The translations under genes and the position numbers were made by a program. A stretch of DNA of 64,000 nt from Lysinibacillus sp. G4S2 (GTDB lineage Bacteria > Bacillota > Bacilli > Bacillales_A > Planococcaceae), in contig NZ_JAUCFJ010000002.1 in the NCBI RefSeq assembly GCF_030348505.1, forward strand, positions 2,608,001-2,672,000. Reading direction: 5' to 3'. Below the pieces are notes generated by a model. The model ran no database searches. It was not told the DNA's origin and worked only from the letters and a program-made list of their open reading frames with translations. Of the stretch, positions 1 to 7,292 are shown piece by piece. Within the stretch, counting starts at the first letter, position 1. Each line of letters begins with the position of its first letter.

Positions 1-158
1 TCATGCAATTCATCATCCTTACAAATATTACGCTATTAAACAGTCAATGGAATGGCATTATGATGTGGCTATGTACAGGGATTTTTATTTTCTCAACTGC
101 GGTTTTCATCTCAAGCAGATCAAATAAAAGAGGTTCTAATGAAGGAAATCCTAAATAA
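1..158 (+). CDS. C-terminal fragment of a membrane protein
   Basis: An open frame enters from the left edge of the window and ends at TAA 156-158. The visible 51 or so residues contain one hydrophobic stretch (MMWLCTGIFIFSTAVFI) followed by a short basic, polar tail (SSRSNKRGSNEGNPK), as in the last transmembrane helix and cytoplasmic tail of a polytopic protein such as a transporter. A methionine at position 3 is probably internal. A strong U-tailed hairpin follows directly, which supports a real gene end. The family cannot be named from this fragment. Confidence 0.5.
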   Translation, partial: MQFIILTNITLLNSQWNGIMMWLCTGIFIFSTAVFISSRSNKRGSNEGNPK

Positions 159-198
159 AAAATAGAGTTGATAATCTCAAAATCAACTCTATTTTTTT
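158..198 (+). terminator. Rho-independent terminator
   Basis: Perfect inverted repeat AATAGAGTTGAT / ATCAACTCTATT with a short loop, followed by a run of T. It closes the truncated membrane gene at the window start; the A-run on the other side makes it potentially bidirectional. Confidence 0.8.
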
Positions 199-254
199 GC
201 CCACTTGAATTCTAAAGTAGGACTTACTTCATTTTGTTGTCGTGTTAAATTGTT

Positions 255-423
255 GGCTCAACACCAAAAGTTGTGGGTGACATTTGTTAAAATGAATGCC
301 ATATAGGTTGATTGGAGTGAAGGCTGGACGCCCCCTGGAAGCTTTGCTCTGTGCGAAAGCGAAGCGACAGCAACAAAGCGCCCAGTCGGACCGGAAATCA
401 ACTACACGTTATGGTGATGAGCC
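255..423. mobile_element. MITE family A, copy 1 (169 bp)
   Basis: The element starts GGCTCAACACCAAAAGTTGT and ends with the inverted counterpart ...ACGTTATGGTGATGAGCC. It is flanked by a perfect 8 bp direct repeat AAATTGTT (247-254 and 424-431), as left by transposition. It has no coding capacity. The interior carries the short word GCGAAAGCGAAGCGACAGC. Other copies are at 9783, 34516, 36212 and 59056. Confidence 0.8.
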
Positions 424-519
424 AAATTGTTTTAAAATAGACATAAAAATCCATAAATAAAAAAATTAAGAGAAACAGATGGATGTATAATTAAACTAAA
501 AAAACGGGGGAGATTTTAT

Positions 520-1281
520 ATGTCGGAAAGCACACCTTTTATTAAAGATGTTCCTGATGGAGATGTAAAATTTTCAGTTATAATACCTGCTCATAATGAA
601 GAAAATTATTTAGGTAAGTGTCTAGAGTCAATTGCAAAGGCTGCACAACCATATAAAAATCAAGTTGAAGTCATAGTCGTGTTAAATCGGTGTACGGATA
701 GAACGGAAGAAATTGCACAATCCTACAACTGTGTGACATTGAAAAATGAAGATAAAAATCTATCTAAAATTAGAAATGCTGGAGCTGCTTTAGCAAAAGG
801 CAAAATACTGATTACAATTGATGCCGATACTAGAATGACAGAACACCTGTTATCTGATGTTGAAAGATATTTAGCATCCGATCAATACATTGGAGGAGGC
901 GTGAACGGCAATTTTGAACGAATGTCTTTTGGTATAGTTGTTTCTAGCATGCTATTAATAGTTCCTTTACTGTTCAAGTATGGTTTTATCTCTGTAGGGA
1001 TTTTTTGGTGCTATAAGAAAGACTTTCACGCCATCAAGGGTTTTAACGAAAATATGCTAATGGCAGAAGATGCTGATTTTGCAAAGCGCTTAAAAGAATG
1101 GGGTAAGAAAAACGGTAAAAAATTTGGAACGATTAAGAACGGAATGATTACTTCCTGCAGACGATTTGACCATTATGGGGACTGGGTATTACTAAAACGG
1201 CCTGGTTTGATTTTAGCTTATCTCAAAGGCAATAATCAAAAGGCTGCGAATGAAGCCTATTATGATGATCAAGCAAGATAG
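520..1281 (+). CDS. Family 2 glycosyltransferase (GT-A)
   Basis: A 253-residue protein with the GT2 nucleotide-sugar fold: VIIPAHNEENYL near residues 20-31 opens the first beta strand, and the DADTR metal/nucleotide-binding motif lies near residue 108. The segment IVVSSMLLIVPLLFKYGFISVGIFW (about 135-160) is hydrophobic and may anchor it to the inner face of the membrane. AEDADFAKRL near 186 fits the acceptor-side ED motif of GT2 enzymes. GGGGGAG precedes the ATG by 10 bases. It is probably monocistronic. The sugar and acceptor cannot be predicted; a role in cell-surface glycan or glycolipid synthesis is an inference from the family. Confidence 0.85.
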   Translation: MSESTPFIKDVPDGDVKFSVIIPAHNEENYLGKCLESIAKAAQPYKNQVEVIVVLNRCTDRTEEIAQSYNCVTLKNEDKNLSKIRNAGAALAKGKILITIDADTRMTEHLLSDVERYLASDQYIGGGVNGNFERMSFGIVVSSMLLIVPLLFKYGFISVGIFWCYKKDFHAIKGFNENMLMAEDADFAKRLKEWGKKNGKKFGTIKNGMITSCRRFDHYGDWVLLKRPGLILAYLKGNNQKAANEAYYDDQAR

Positions 1282-1398
1282 TGTAGTAAAGAATGCTTAA
1301 TGGCTAGTATCCCAGATTAAAAATCACTAGACTAAAAGAGGTGATAAGCCATCTTTATTACATTTTCGAGTATTATTGGAATTGAAAGGGTGGTGGGG

Positions 1399-1488
1399 AT
1401 GAGTAATAGGACAAAGAACATAATTATTTTTCTTCTAGGATTTTTTACGTTTTTTATTTTATCGACTTTATACCGTATCTTTTTCTAA
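1399..1488 (+). CDS. Small single-span membrane peptide (29 aa)
   Basis: ATG preceded by a G-rich ribosome site (GGTGGGG) reads MSNRTKNIIIFLLGFFTFFI and ends LSTLYRIFF. A short basic N-terminus is followed by one hydrophobic helix, a common form for small bacterial membrane peptides. It lies 117 bases after the glycosyltransferase on the same strand. Function unknown; it could also be a chance frame. Confidence 0.45.
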   Translation: MSNRTKNIIIFLLGFFTFFILSTLYRIFF

Positions 1489-1640
1489 AAGGAGAAAAAA
1501 TGCGAATTTTCTTTGTTAATTTAATTTAAGGAATTTTATTACAACCCCCTACAACATACCACTTCATACGAAATCCAATCTAGTCTAAATGAAAAATCTC
1601 AAAATGCAAGCTGTAAGTTACTTAAGGTGTCATAAAAAAT

Positions 1641-1896
1641 CAGGTGTGTTGATTAACCATTTTTATACATTTTAAAAGGCTGATTTCCGCTACGGGCTAC
1701 TCGCTTTCCTGCGGGCGAGCGTCGAGCCGCTTCCTCCGCTCCGCTCCGTGCAGGGTCTCGTCTGTCTCGCTTTCCCGCGGGAGTCGAGTAGCCCTACGCT
1801 ACAATCAGTTAAAATGGAAATATATTAGCAAAATGGTAACAAAAAATCCTTTTATCGCTCAATAATAAACCTATTTTTTCCTAATCAACACGCCTG
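1641..1896. mobile_element. MITE family B, copy 1 (256 bp)
   Basis: It begins CAGGTGTGTTGATTA and ends TAATCAACACGCCTG, an imperfect terminal inverted repeat of 15 bp. Perfect 9 bp direct repeats ATAAAAAAT flank it (1632-1640, 1897-1905). The interior is a GC-rich imperfect palindrome (GGGCTACTCG ... CGAGTAGCCC). It encodes no transposase. Other copies are at 25348, 32491, 36446 and 58516. Confidence 0.85.
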
Positions 1897-2062
1897 ATAA
1901 AAAATATAAAATGGATTTTGTCGAAAATAACATACAACGTTTATTCCTTCATATAATTTTAGTATCTGAAAGTTTGGGTGACTTTGTTCTGACTATCAAC
2001 AAGTTTTCTAGTCAAAATACGTTCATTAAATCAGGTAAAACAGTATGAGAGGATGAGGGGGT

Positions 2063-2539
2063 TTGAAACATCCCAGCACAAATATTTTAGAAAATAAAGA
2101 AGAATTATTTATACCTGAAAAAGCATTAAATAAAGATTTTTGTGATCGATTAGTAAAAAAAATTCATAAAAATATACTGAATGAAAATATCGCAAACGAT
2201 GTTTATATGTCATATTTTGTTATTTTTGATCAGCAATATACATTGAAAGAAGTATGGTATTTATTAGATGTTTTGAAATTGCAAGCAAATGAAATTATTA
2301 GATCTAAGCCAGTTTATATTACATTAAGTGGTGTGATATTATCATTGATATTAATAATTGCTTCTGCCATTAATACGAAGCTGGTAATTGGGATCTCGTT
2401 TGTCCAAATATTTGCCCTAGCAGTTTTGAGTTTTAATGTAGCGATATTGTTTATTTCCTATAAAATAGAAAAAGAATATAAAAAAATATATGAAGTCATT
2501 AAGTTAATTGACTATTATTTAATTTTTTATAAAAAGTAG
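2063..2539 (+). CDS. Hypothetical two-span membrane protein
   Basis: A 158-residue protein starting at TTG behind GAGGATGAGGGGG. The N-terminal ~90 residues are hydrophilic and helical. Two transmembrane segments follow (about 95-113, VYITLSGVILSLILIIASA, and 118-140), then a charged C-terminal helix (KIEKEYKKIYEVIKLI). No family recognised. It is isolated between a MITE and the IS30 element. The TTG start and AT-rich codon use leave some doubt, but the length and membrane pattern support a real gene. Confidence 0.6.
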   Translation: MKHPSTNILENKEELFIPEKALNKDFCDRLVKKIHKNILNENIANDVYMSYFVIFDQQYTLKEVWYLLDVLKLQANEIIRSKPVYITLSGVILSLILIIASAINTKLVIGISFVQIFALAVLSFNVAILFISYKIEKEYKKIYEVIKLIDYYLIFYKK

Positions 2540-2777
2540 CAAATCAAAATCAAGTATCCGAATTCGCTTCGCTTTCCGCGCAAGACGAGGCGTGAAACTT
2601 TACCATTTTTCATGCCTCCAATGGAAAACCTCAACTGGTTCACCGTAGTTCTCCGATTACTTCATTAAGAATACGCTAATTTTCATTTTTTATTCTGACG
2701 TAAATTGCAATATCAAGTTAGACACTTTTTTTAACATCTCATGTCCGTATATTTTCTGTTCCTTTTCACCTTCATGT

Positions 2778-2896
2778 TTATTGTCTGTCGGTCTGCCAAT
2801 TGGTTAAAACAGGGTTCTGGCGTAACGGAAAGGGCTTGCCCCTTGAAGTGGAGCCAGGTTCCTGTTAAATTGGCGGAAAGACCGATAGACAATAAA
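2778..2896. repeat. Long inverted repeat downstream of IS30 transposase
   Basis: Arms around 2778-2815 and 2858-2895 pair over about 33 bases with a few mismatches (ATTGTCTGTCGGTCT / AGACCGATAGACAAT; GCCAATT / AATTGGC), around a loop rich in GGCTTGCCCCTT. It lies inside the IS between the stop codon and the left end. It could protect the element from read-through or be a small nested element. Confidence 0.6.
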
Positions 2897-2939
2897 CTCC
2901 CATTAACCCTAGGGTAAGAGTTGGTTGATTCACGTCTTC

Positions 2940-4007
2940 TTACGCTGATTCTCTTAATCTCTTTAATTCTTCCTCAAACATCTCATGCGGTGTTTTGAAT
3001 CCATGTATTCGTCGTGGCAAGTGGTTCATTTTATCTTCTACAGATTGGATGTAAGATCTACTGTAGTTCTCTATGGACGTTCCTTTTGGTAACCATCTAC
3101 GAATCATTCTATTGTGGTTTTCATTTGTTCCTCGCTCCCATGATGAGTAGGGGTGTGTGAAGTAAATCCCCATCAACTCTTGGCATTTTTCCGCAAGCTC
3201 TGAAAACTCACTCCCGTTATCTGCTGTAATGGATTTGAATAGTTTAGGTGCTAACTCCCCAAAATTCTTTAGAATGGTTTCAATCGCATAGTTCACGGAA
3301 TCCGCATCCTTACCGTCCATTTTGAAAATAAATTCTCGACGCGTTTTCCGTTCGATCAGTGTTAATAAAACATCATCTTCTTTGTCTTTTCTACCGATCA
3401 CTGAATCGATTTCAAAATGACCAAATTCCTCTCGTGTTTCAATGTGCTGTGGGCGTTTTTCAATACTTTCGCCTAAACATTTTATATTTTTTCTAGCCCT
3501 ACGTACTGTCTTTGTTTTACGCGATGTCTTGGAAACTAAGTCAGAATTTCTAGTTTTCAACAACCTAAGATCTATATACGCATAAAGAGTTTTTGCGCAA
3601 ACCATTTCTTCACGACGAAACTTACCATCAAGCAATGTACGACCAACAACAGCGTCTGGAGACCACTCCTTTTCCTTCATTAATTGATCTGCGTATTCTA
3701 GAAAAGCCGATACTCGCTTCACCTTCAAAGGGTTACGAGAACGAGCCACATTTCGTTCAGTGATTGCTTGACCCGTTGTAGCGAAGTACTTCGTGGTATA
3801 GATTCGTTTACTATTTACTATCCTCACTTGTGTAGTAGTTCCACGCTTGATTTCGTTATATATAGTAGCACGACAAACACCCAATCTACGGGCAATCTCA
3901 GCTTTTGATAAATTCCCTTCATCAAGGTAAGCTTCTAACTTTCCACGTTGAATTTCAGTAAGTCTGGGTTTCTTTTGAGTTCCTTTTATGTTAAGCTTTT
4001 TTTGCAT
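2940..4007 (-). CDS. IS30-family transposase
   Basis: A 355-residue DDE transposase. The N-terminal helix-turn-helix reads KAEIARRLGVCRATIYNEIKR, a typical IS30 DNA-binding motif. The catalytic core has HFEIDSVIG (first D, about residue 200), TADNGSEFS (second D, about 265) and the IS30 signature with the catalytic E in WERGTNENHNRMIRRWLPKG (about 293-312). The protein looks complete. ATG 4007 is chosen, with AAAGGAG upstream; an in-frame TTG lies one codon before and another further upstream. It drives transposition of the element 2703-4115. Confidence 0.93.
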   Translation of the reverse strand: MQKKLNIKGTQKKPRLTEIQRGKLEAYLDEGNLSKAEIARRLGVCRATIYNEIKRGTTTQVRIVNSKRIYTTKYFATTGQAITERNVARSRNPLKVKRVSAFLEYADQLMKEKEWSPDAVVGRTLLDGKFRREEMVCAKTLYAYIDLRLLKTRNSDLVSKTSRKTKTVRRARKNIKCLGESIEKRPQHIETREEFGHFEIDSVIGRKDKEDDVLLTLIERKTRREFIFKMDGKDADSVNYAIETILKNFGELAPKLFKSITADNGSEFSELAEKCQELMGIYFTHPYSSWERGTNENHNRMIRRWLPKGTSIENYSRSYIQSVEDKMNHLPRRIHGFKTPHEMFEEELKRLRESA

Positions 4008-4211
4008 CAAATCGAAAAATCTCCTTTGTATATTGTTGTGTAGGAACTCCAATAATACACGATTTTTCCGATTTGATGCATTTTTTTATACAGTGTCTAA
4101 TCTGATTTTACAATTCGCCTTTTTTATTCTGAGTAAAAATCAAAAAAAAAAGCATTTTTTTTATAAATCCTCAAATAATAAGTACGAAATATTATTTGGG
4201 GAAGTGAAGAT

Positions 4212-4955
4212 TTGAAAAAGTTTTTCCTGTTAGTATTACCTATTTGTCTTTTAACTGTCTCCTTTTTTTATGTAAAAGTCAGCGCAGAAAAATATGAACA
4301 TAAAGGAAGGAAGTATTATGAAGAAGCAGGGCAAATTGTTTGGGAAGTCAAAACGGATGAAAAGATTATCGCTCTTACCTTTGATGATGGGCCACATCGA
4401 AAGTATACATCTCAGATTTTAGATGTATTAGACAAATACAATGCCAAAGCTACTTTTTTTATAGTCGGTCAAAATGTAGATAAAAATGCTGAAGTTATTT
4501 CAAGAATGTATAATGATGGTCATGAGCTAGCCAACCATACATTTTCCCATCCTTTAAGGACGAATGTTCCAAACTTACTAAAGGAGATAGAGCAAACGAA
4601 TAAAATCATTTATAATATCACAGGATTTACTCCTACTTTATTTCGACCTGTTGAAGGGCAGTATTCAGATGCAATGATTGAAGCGATTGCAAAAGAAAAA
4701 TATAAGGTTGTGATGTGGTCATGGCATTTAGATACTTTAGACTGGAAAAGTCCTGGTACGGATAGAATTGTAAACACTGTGTTAAAAGGTGTGAAAGAAG
4801 GGAATATCGTTCTTTTTCATGATGGAGGCGGAAATCGTCAGCAGACTGTCAAAGCATTGGAAAAAATATTGCCTGAGCTTGAAAAGCAAGGATACCGATT
4901 TGTCACAGTTTCTGAATTACTTGACGTGCAGAGTAAAAAAGACAAAAACAAATAA
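4212..4955 (+). CDS. Polysaccharide deacetylase (NodB domain), exported
   Basis: A 247-residue protein with an N-terminal hydrophobic signal/anchor (FFLLVLPICLLTVSFFYVKVSA, residues 3-24) and a NodB carbohydrate esterase 4 domain. Motif 1 TFDDGP (~57-62, catalytic and metal Asp), motif 2 NHTFSHP (two metal His, ~112-118) and motif 5 LFHDGG (~197-202) are intact. Motif 3 reads RPVEGQ instead of the usual RPPYG, so substrate preference may differ. Members remove N-acetyl groups from peptidoglycan or related glycans outside the cell. Start is TTG after GGGAAGTGAAG. The gene begins about 100 bases beyond the IS30 end; a terminator follows. Confidence 0.88.
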   Translation: MKKFFLLVLPICLLTVSFFYVKVSAEKYEHKGRKYYEEAGQIVWEVKTDEKIIALTFDDGPHRKYTSQILDVLDKYNAKATFFIVGQNVDKNAEVISRMYNDGHELANHTFSHPLRTNVPNLLKEIEQTNKIIYNITGFTPTLFRPVEGQYSDAMIEAIAKEKYKVVMWSWHLDTLDWKSPGTDRIVNTVLKGVKEGNIVLFHDGGGNRQQTVKALEKILPELEKQGYRFVTVSELLDVQSKKDKNK

Positions 4956-5001
4956 GTATCGTAATGTTTTCACTACAACTAATGTGTAGAAATTAAATAA
5001 T

Positions 5002-5034
5002 AAAATCAGGCTAAAAAATAGCCTGATTTTTTCA
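5002..5034 (+). terminator. Rho-independent terminator
   Basis: AAAATCAGGCTA / TAGCCTGATTTTTT hairpin with T-run, after the deacetylase. Confidence 0.85.
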
Positions 5035-5142
5035 TTTTCTAAGAGCAGTAACGCGCCCGGCCTAAAAGGAAATCAGCCCTTTATTATGGTTATGAAATCC
5101 ATAAAAAGATATAATTACTATAATACATAGGGGGGATTGTCG

Positions 5143-5904
5143 TTGAGTAAAGTTGAATTGGTTGAATTAAATAATGAACTTTTAGAGGGTATTGGGAGCT
5201 ATTGTCTTAGAAGTAAGAAGAAATCAACTGGCTACATAAATAAAAATAATTGGCTGAATAATAGATTTGAAGAGGGCTTAAAATATGTCCAAATAATCGA
5301 CAATAAAAAACAAGTCGGATTTATTGAATATACTGAAGCTGAATATTCATCAAGAGTCGTTCACGCCGATGGTTATTTAGTGATTCATTGTTTGTGGGTA
5401 AGTGAAGTTGGAAAAGGTTACGGTACTCGGTTAATCCATAAATGTTTAGAAGACGCAAAAAAGCTAGCAAAAAAAGGTGTTGTTGTTATAACGAATTCCA
5501 AAACATCTTGGACGCCAAGTAAAGAGATATTTTTGAAAAACGATTTTCAACTTATTGATTCGGCGCCATATGATTTTGAATTACTTGTCTATCCTTTGAC
5601 CAACGAAGTCAAACAACCTTATTTCCCAACCGATTGGGAAGAACGATTAAAAAAATTTACTAACTTAACTATTTTGCGTTCATTCCAATGTCCATACGTT
5701 GAAATTGCAACTGAAAACATTTTAGCTGGTGCAAATAAATTGAATATACCAGTTGAACTTATTGATTTCCAAGATAGAGAAGAGTTGATGGCATTATCAT
5801 CAACCCCGTATGGTATTTTTTCTGTCATTTATAAGGGACAGCTTATTTCATTTCATAGGCTAACAGTTCATTCAGTGATAAAAAAATTAAGAGAACTTAT
5901 TTAA
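5143..5904 (+). CDS. YoaP-like GNAT acetyltransferase with C-terminal thioredoxin-like domain
   Basis: A 253-residue protein. The N-terminal half is a GNAT domain (about 1-150): VSEVGKGYGTRLIHKCL near 88-104 is the acetyl-CoA pyrophosphate loop, and FLKNDFQLIDSAPYDFELLVYPL is the distal strand. The C-terminal ~100 residues match the YoaP-type domain known from Bacillus, with CPYVEIA resembling a thioredoxin-like CPxx start. Substrate unknown. TTG 5143 is chosen because GGGGGG ends seven bases before it; an in-frame TTG at 5137 lies too close to that site. It appears monocistronic. Confidence 0.82.
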   Translation: MSKVELVELNNELLEGIGSYCLRSKKKSTGYINKNNWLNNRFEEGLKYVQIIDNKKQVGFIEYTEAEYSSRVVHADGYLVIHCLWVSEVGKGYGTRLIHKCLEDAKKLAKKGVVVITNSKTSWTPSKEIFLKNDFQLIDSAPYDFELLVYPLTNEVKQPYFPTDWEERLKKFTNLTILRSFQCPYVEIATENILAGANKLNIPVELIDFQDREELMALSSTPYGIFSVIYKGQLISFHRLTVHSVIKKLRELI

Positions 5905-6008
5905 AAAAACTTAGCGCAAATACATTAAAAATACTAGTGAATTCGGATGAAAATAGTGTGGTTATTAATGCTTATAAAAACACAGCGGAAGTTACAAAAG
6001 GTGCATAA
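5905..6008 (+). pseudogene. Short coding-like remnant
   Basis: Just after the YoaP-like gene, a frame without start codon reads ...KKLSANTLKILVNSDENSVV and INAYKNTAEVTKGA before TAA at 6006-6008. Its composition looks protein-like, and it may be the decayed end of a lost gene. No family recognised. Confidence 0.25.
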
Positions 6009-6130
6009 TATAGAGTGAAATCAATTATCTATCTTCGAACTAAAAACGATAAGATAGTTTGATTCTTTACAATGTATTATCAATCATCCTGCTTTTTGGC
6101 TATTGAACAAGGAGAAGGGGGGGATCACTT

Positions 6131-6865
6131 TTGGTAACAATTCGCCAAAAATTAGTAGCAGCTTCGCAAGCAGTTAAACTTACAAATGGTAAAAATAATG
6201 CAAAAAAATATATTGTCGTTCATGAAACCGATAATACGAGCATTGGAGCAGATGCGGATGCTCATGCTCGTCTACAGATCAATGGCAACAGCAGGCAAGC
6301 TAGCTGGCACTGGCAAGTGGATGATAAGGAGGCTATCCAATCATTTGAACATTTTTGGGAATGCTGGGGAGCAGGAACATATGTCGGAAATAATCAAGGT
6401 ATTCAAGTGGAAATTTGCGTAAATAGCGATGGTGATTATTTTACAGCTGTGCAAAATGCAGCGAATTTAATCGGAAAAATAATAAAAGATGAAAACATCG
6501 CAATTCAGAATATTGTTCAACACAATTATTTTAGTGGGAAAAACTGTCCCCGTAATCTTCGCGCTGGAAAAGTATCGTGGTCTCAATTTATTGAAATGAT
6601 AAAAAAAGCTGGAGATATTCCGACATCACCAGTAGAAACGTTGAAATATCGTATTATTACGGGAACCTATAGTACCCTTAAGGCAGCAGAAAGTGCTGCA
6701 CAGGTGATGAAAACAACGTTTGGCTGGCTTGTTTACATTGAGCAAGATGGCACATATTATCGTATTAGAACAGGAACTTTTACTGGGAATAATGCAGCGA
6801 AAAATGCTGAAAACAAAATAAAAACTGCAAAATTGGCGCAAGTTACGTATATTATAGATGCATAA
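6131..6865 (+). CDS. N-acetylmuramoyl-L-alanine amidase with SPOR domain
   Basis: A 244-residue peptidoglycan hydrolase of the XlyA/CwlA type. The amidase_2 domain (about 22-150) has the zinc ligands His31 (VVHET), His131 (VQHNYF) and Cys139 (KNCPRNL), plus ASWHWQVDD around 57-65. Residues 168-244 form a SPOR/sporulation-related domain (YRIITGTYSTLKAAESAAQ), which binds denuded glycan strands. No signal peptide is visible, as in phage-derived or mother-cell lysins. The TTG start lies behind GGAGAAGGGGGGG. It cleaves the bond between muramic acid and L-alanine. A prophage origin is possible but no other phage gene is adjacent. Confidence 0.88.
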   Translation: MVTIRQKLVAASQAVKLTNGKNNAKKYIVVHETDNTSIGADADAHARLQINGNSRQASWHWQVDDKEAIQSFEHFWECWGAGTYVGNNQGIQVEICVNSDGDYFTAVQNAANLIGKIIKDENIAIQNIVQHNYFSGKNCPRNLRAGKVSWSQFIEMIKKAGDIPTSPVETLKYRIITGTYSTLKAAESAAQVMKTTFGWLVYIEQDGTYYRIRTGTFTGNNAAKNAENKIKTAKLAQVTYIIDA

Positions 6866-6895
6866 GAGAACATTTATCTTCATTCAGCTAATGTT

Positions 6896-6932
6896 CTCTG
6901 TAGCGAAAGCAAAGCGACAGCTACAATTACGC
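6896..6932. repeat. Single copy of the GCGAAAGC-type short repeat
   Basis: CTGTAGCGAAAGCAAAGCGACAGC-like sequence, related to the words at 345, 9948-10030, 45616 and 53390. It is a free-standing copy outside any MITE. Confidence 0.5.
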
Positions 6933-7042
6933 CAAGGCGAAATTTATTTCTATTAATCTGTGAGGATTTTAGTTGACTGCTTCTAGGAAACGGGTAAAAT
7001 AGAAAAGCAGTACCATTATATACCTATAACTTAGCAGATAAC

Positions 7043-7078
7043 AGAGGTGCCTCAGAAAGTGCTTCTGAAGCACCTTTA
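7043..7078 (+). terminator. Hairpin, possible terminator
   Basis: GGTGC-CTCAGAA / TTCTGAA-GCACC stem with a weak T tract, between the amidase and the S41 protease. Confidence 0.5.
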
Positions 7079-7292
7079 CCTTAACTAAAATCTAAAGCAA
7101 TAACTACTACATAGAATACAAAGCGACTAAAGTGAAAAGTTGCTTTAAAATGCTGGATTTTATGAAGATTGTTATAGGATAAGATTTGTCGTGAAATTTT
7201 GTCAGTCTTTTTCTTTTCGTCTTCTCTATAACCTGTTAAGATGGTAGTAGTGTGACAACAAGTTAGTGTATATGAGAGTGGTGACAATCAAG

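Larger units (their letters stand above)
2703..4115. mobile_element. IS30-family insertion sequence (~1.41 kb)
   Basis: The transposase is bracketed by imperfect 23 bp terminal inverted repeats at 2703-2725 and 4093-4115 (19 of 23 match; inner end TTAGACAC). No clear target duplication is seen. The word TTTTTTATTCTGA occurs just outside both ends, which may reflect target choice or chance. Between the transposase stop and the left end lies a long inverted repeat, listed separately. Confidence 0.75.

Noticed and set aside
2684-4131. 13 bp TTTTTTATTCTGA direct repeat as IS30 target duplication
   Set aside because: It does not abut the inverted-repeat ends, and IS30 elements make only 2-3 bp duplications.
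3988-4215. 75-codon frame opposite the transposase start
   Set aside because: Antisense shadow of the IS30 end; no independent support.
6131-6865. Prophage around the amidase gene
   Set aside because: No holin, tail or integrase gene flanks it; the neighbours are unrelated chromosomal genes.
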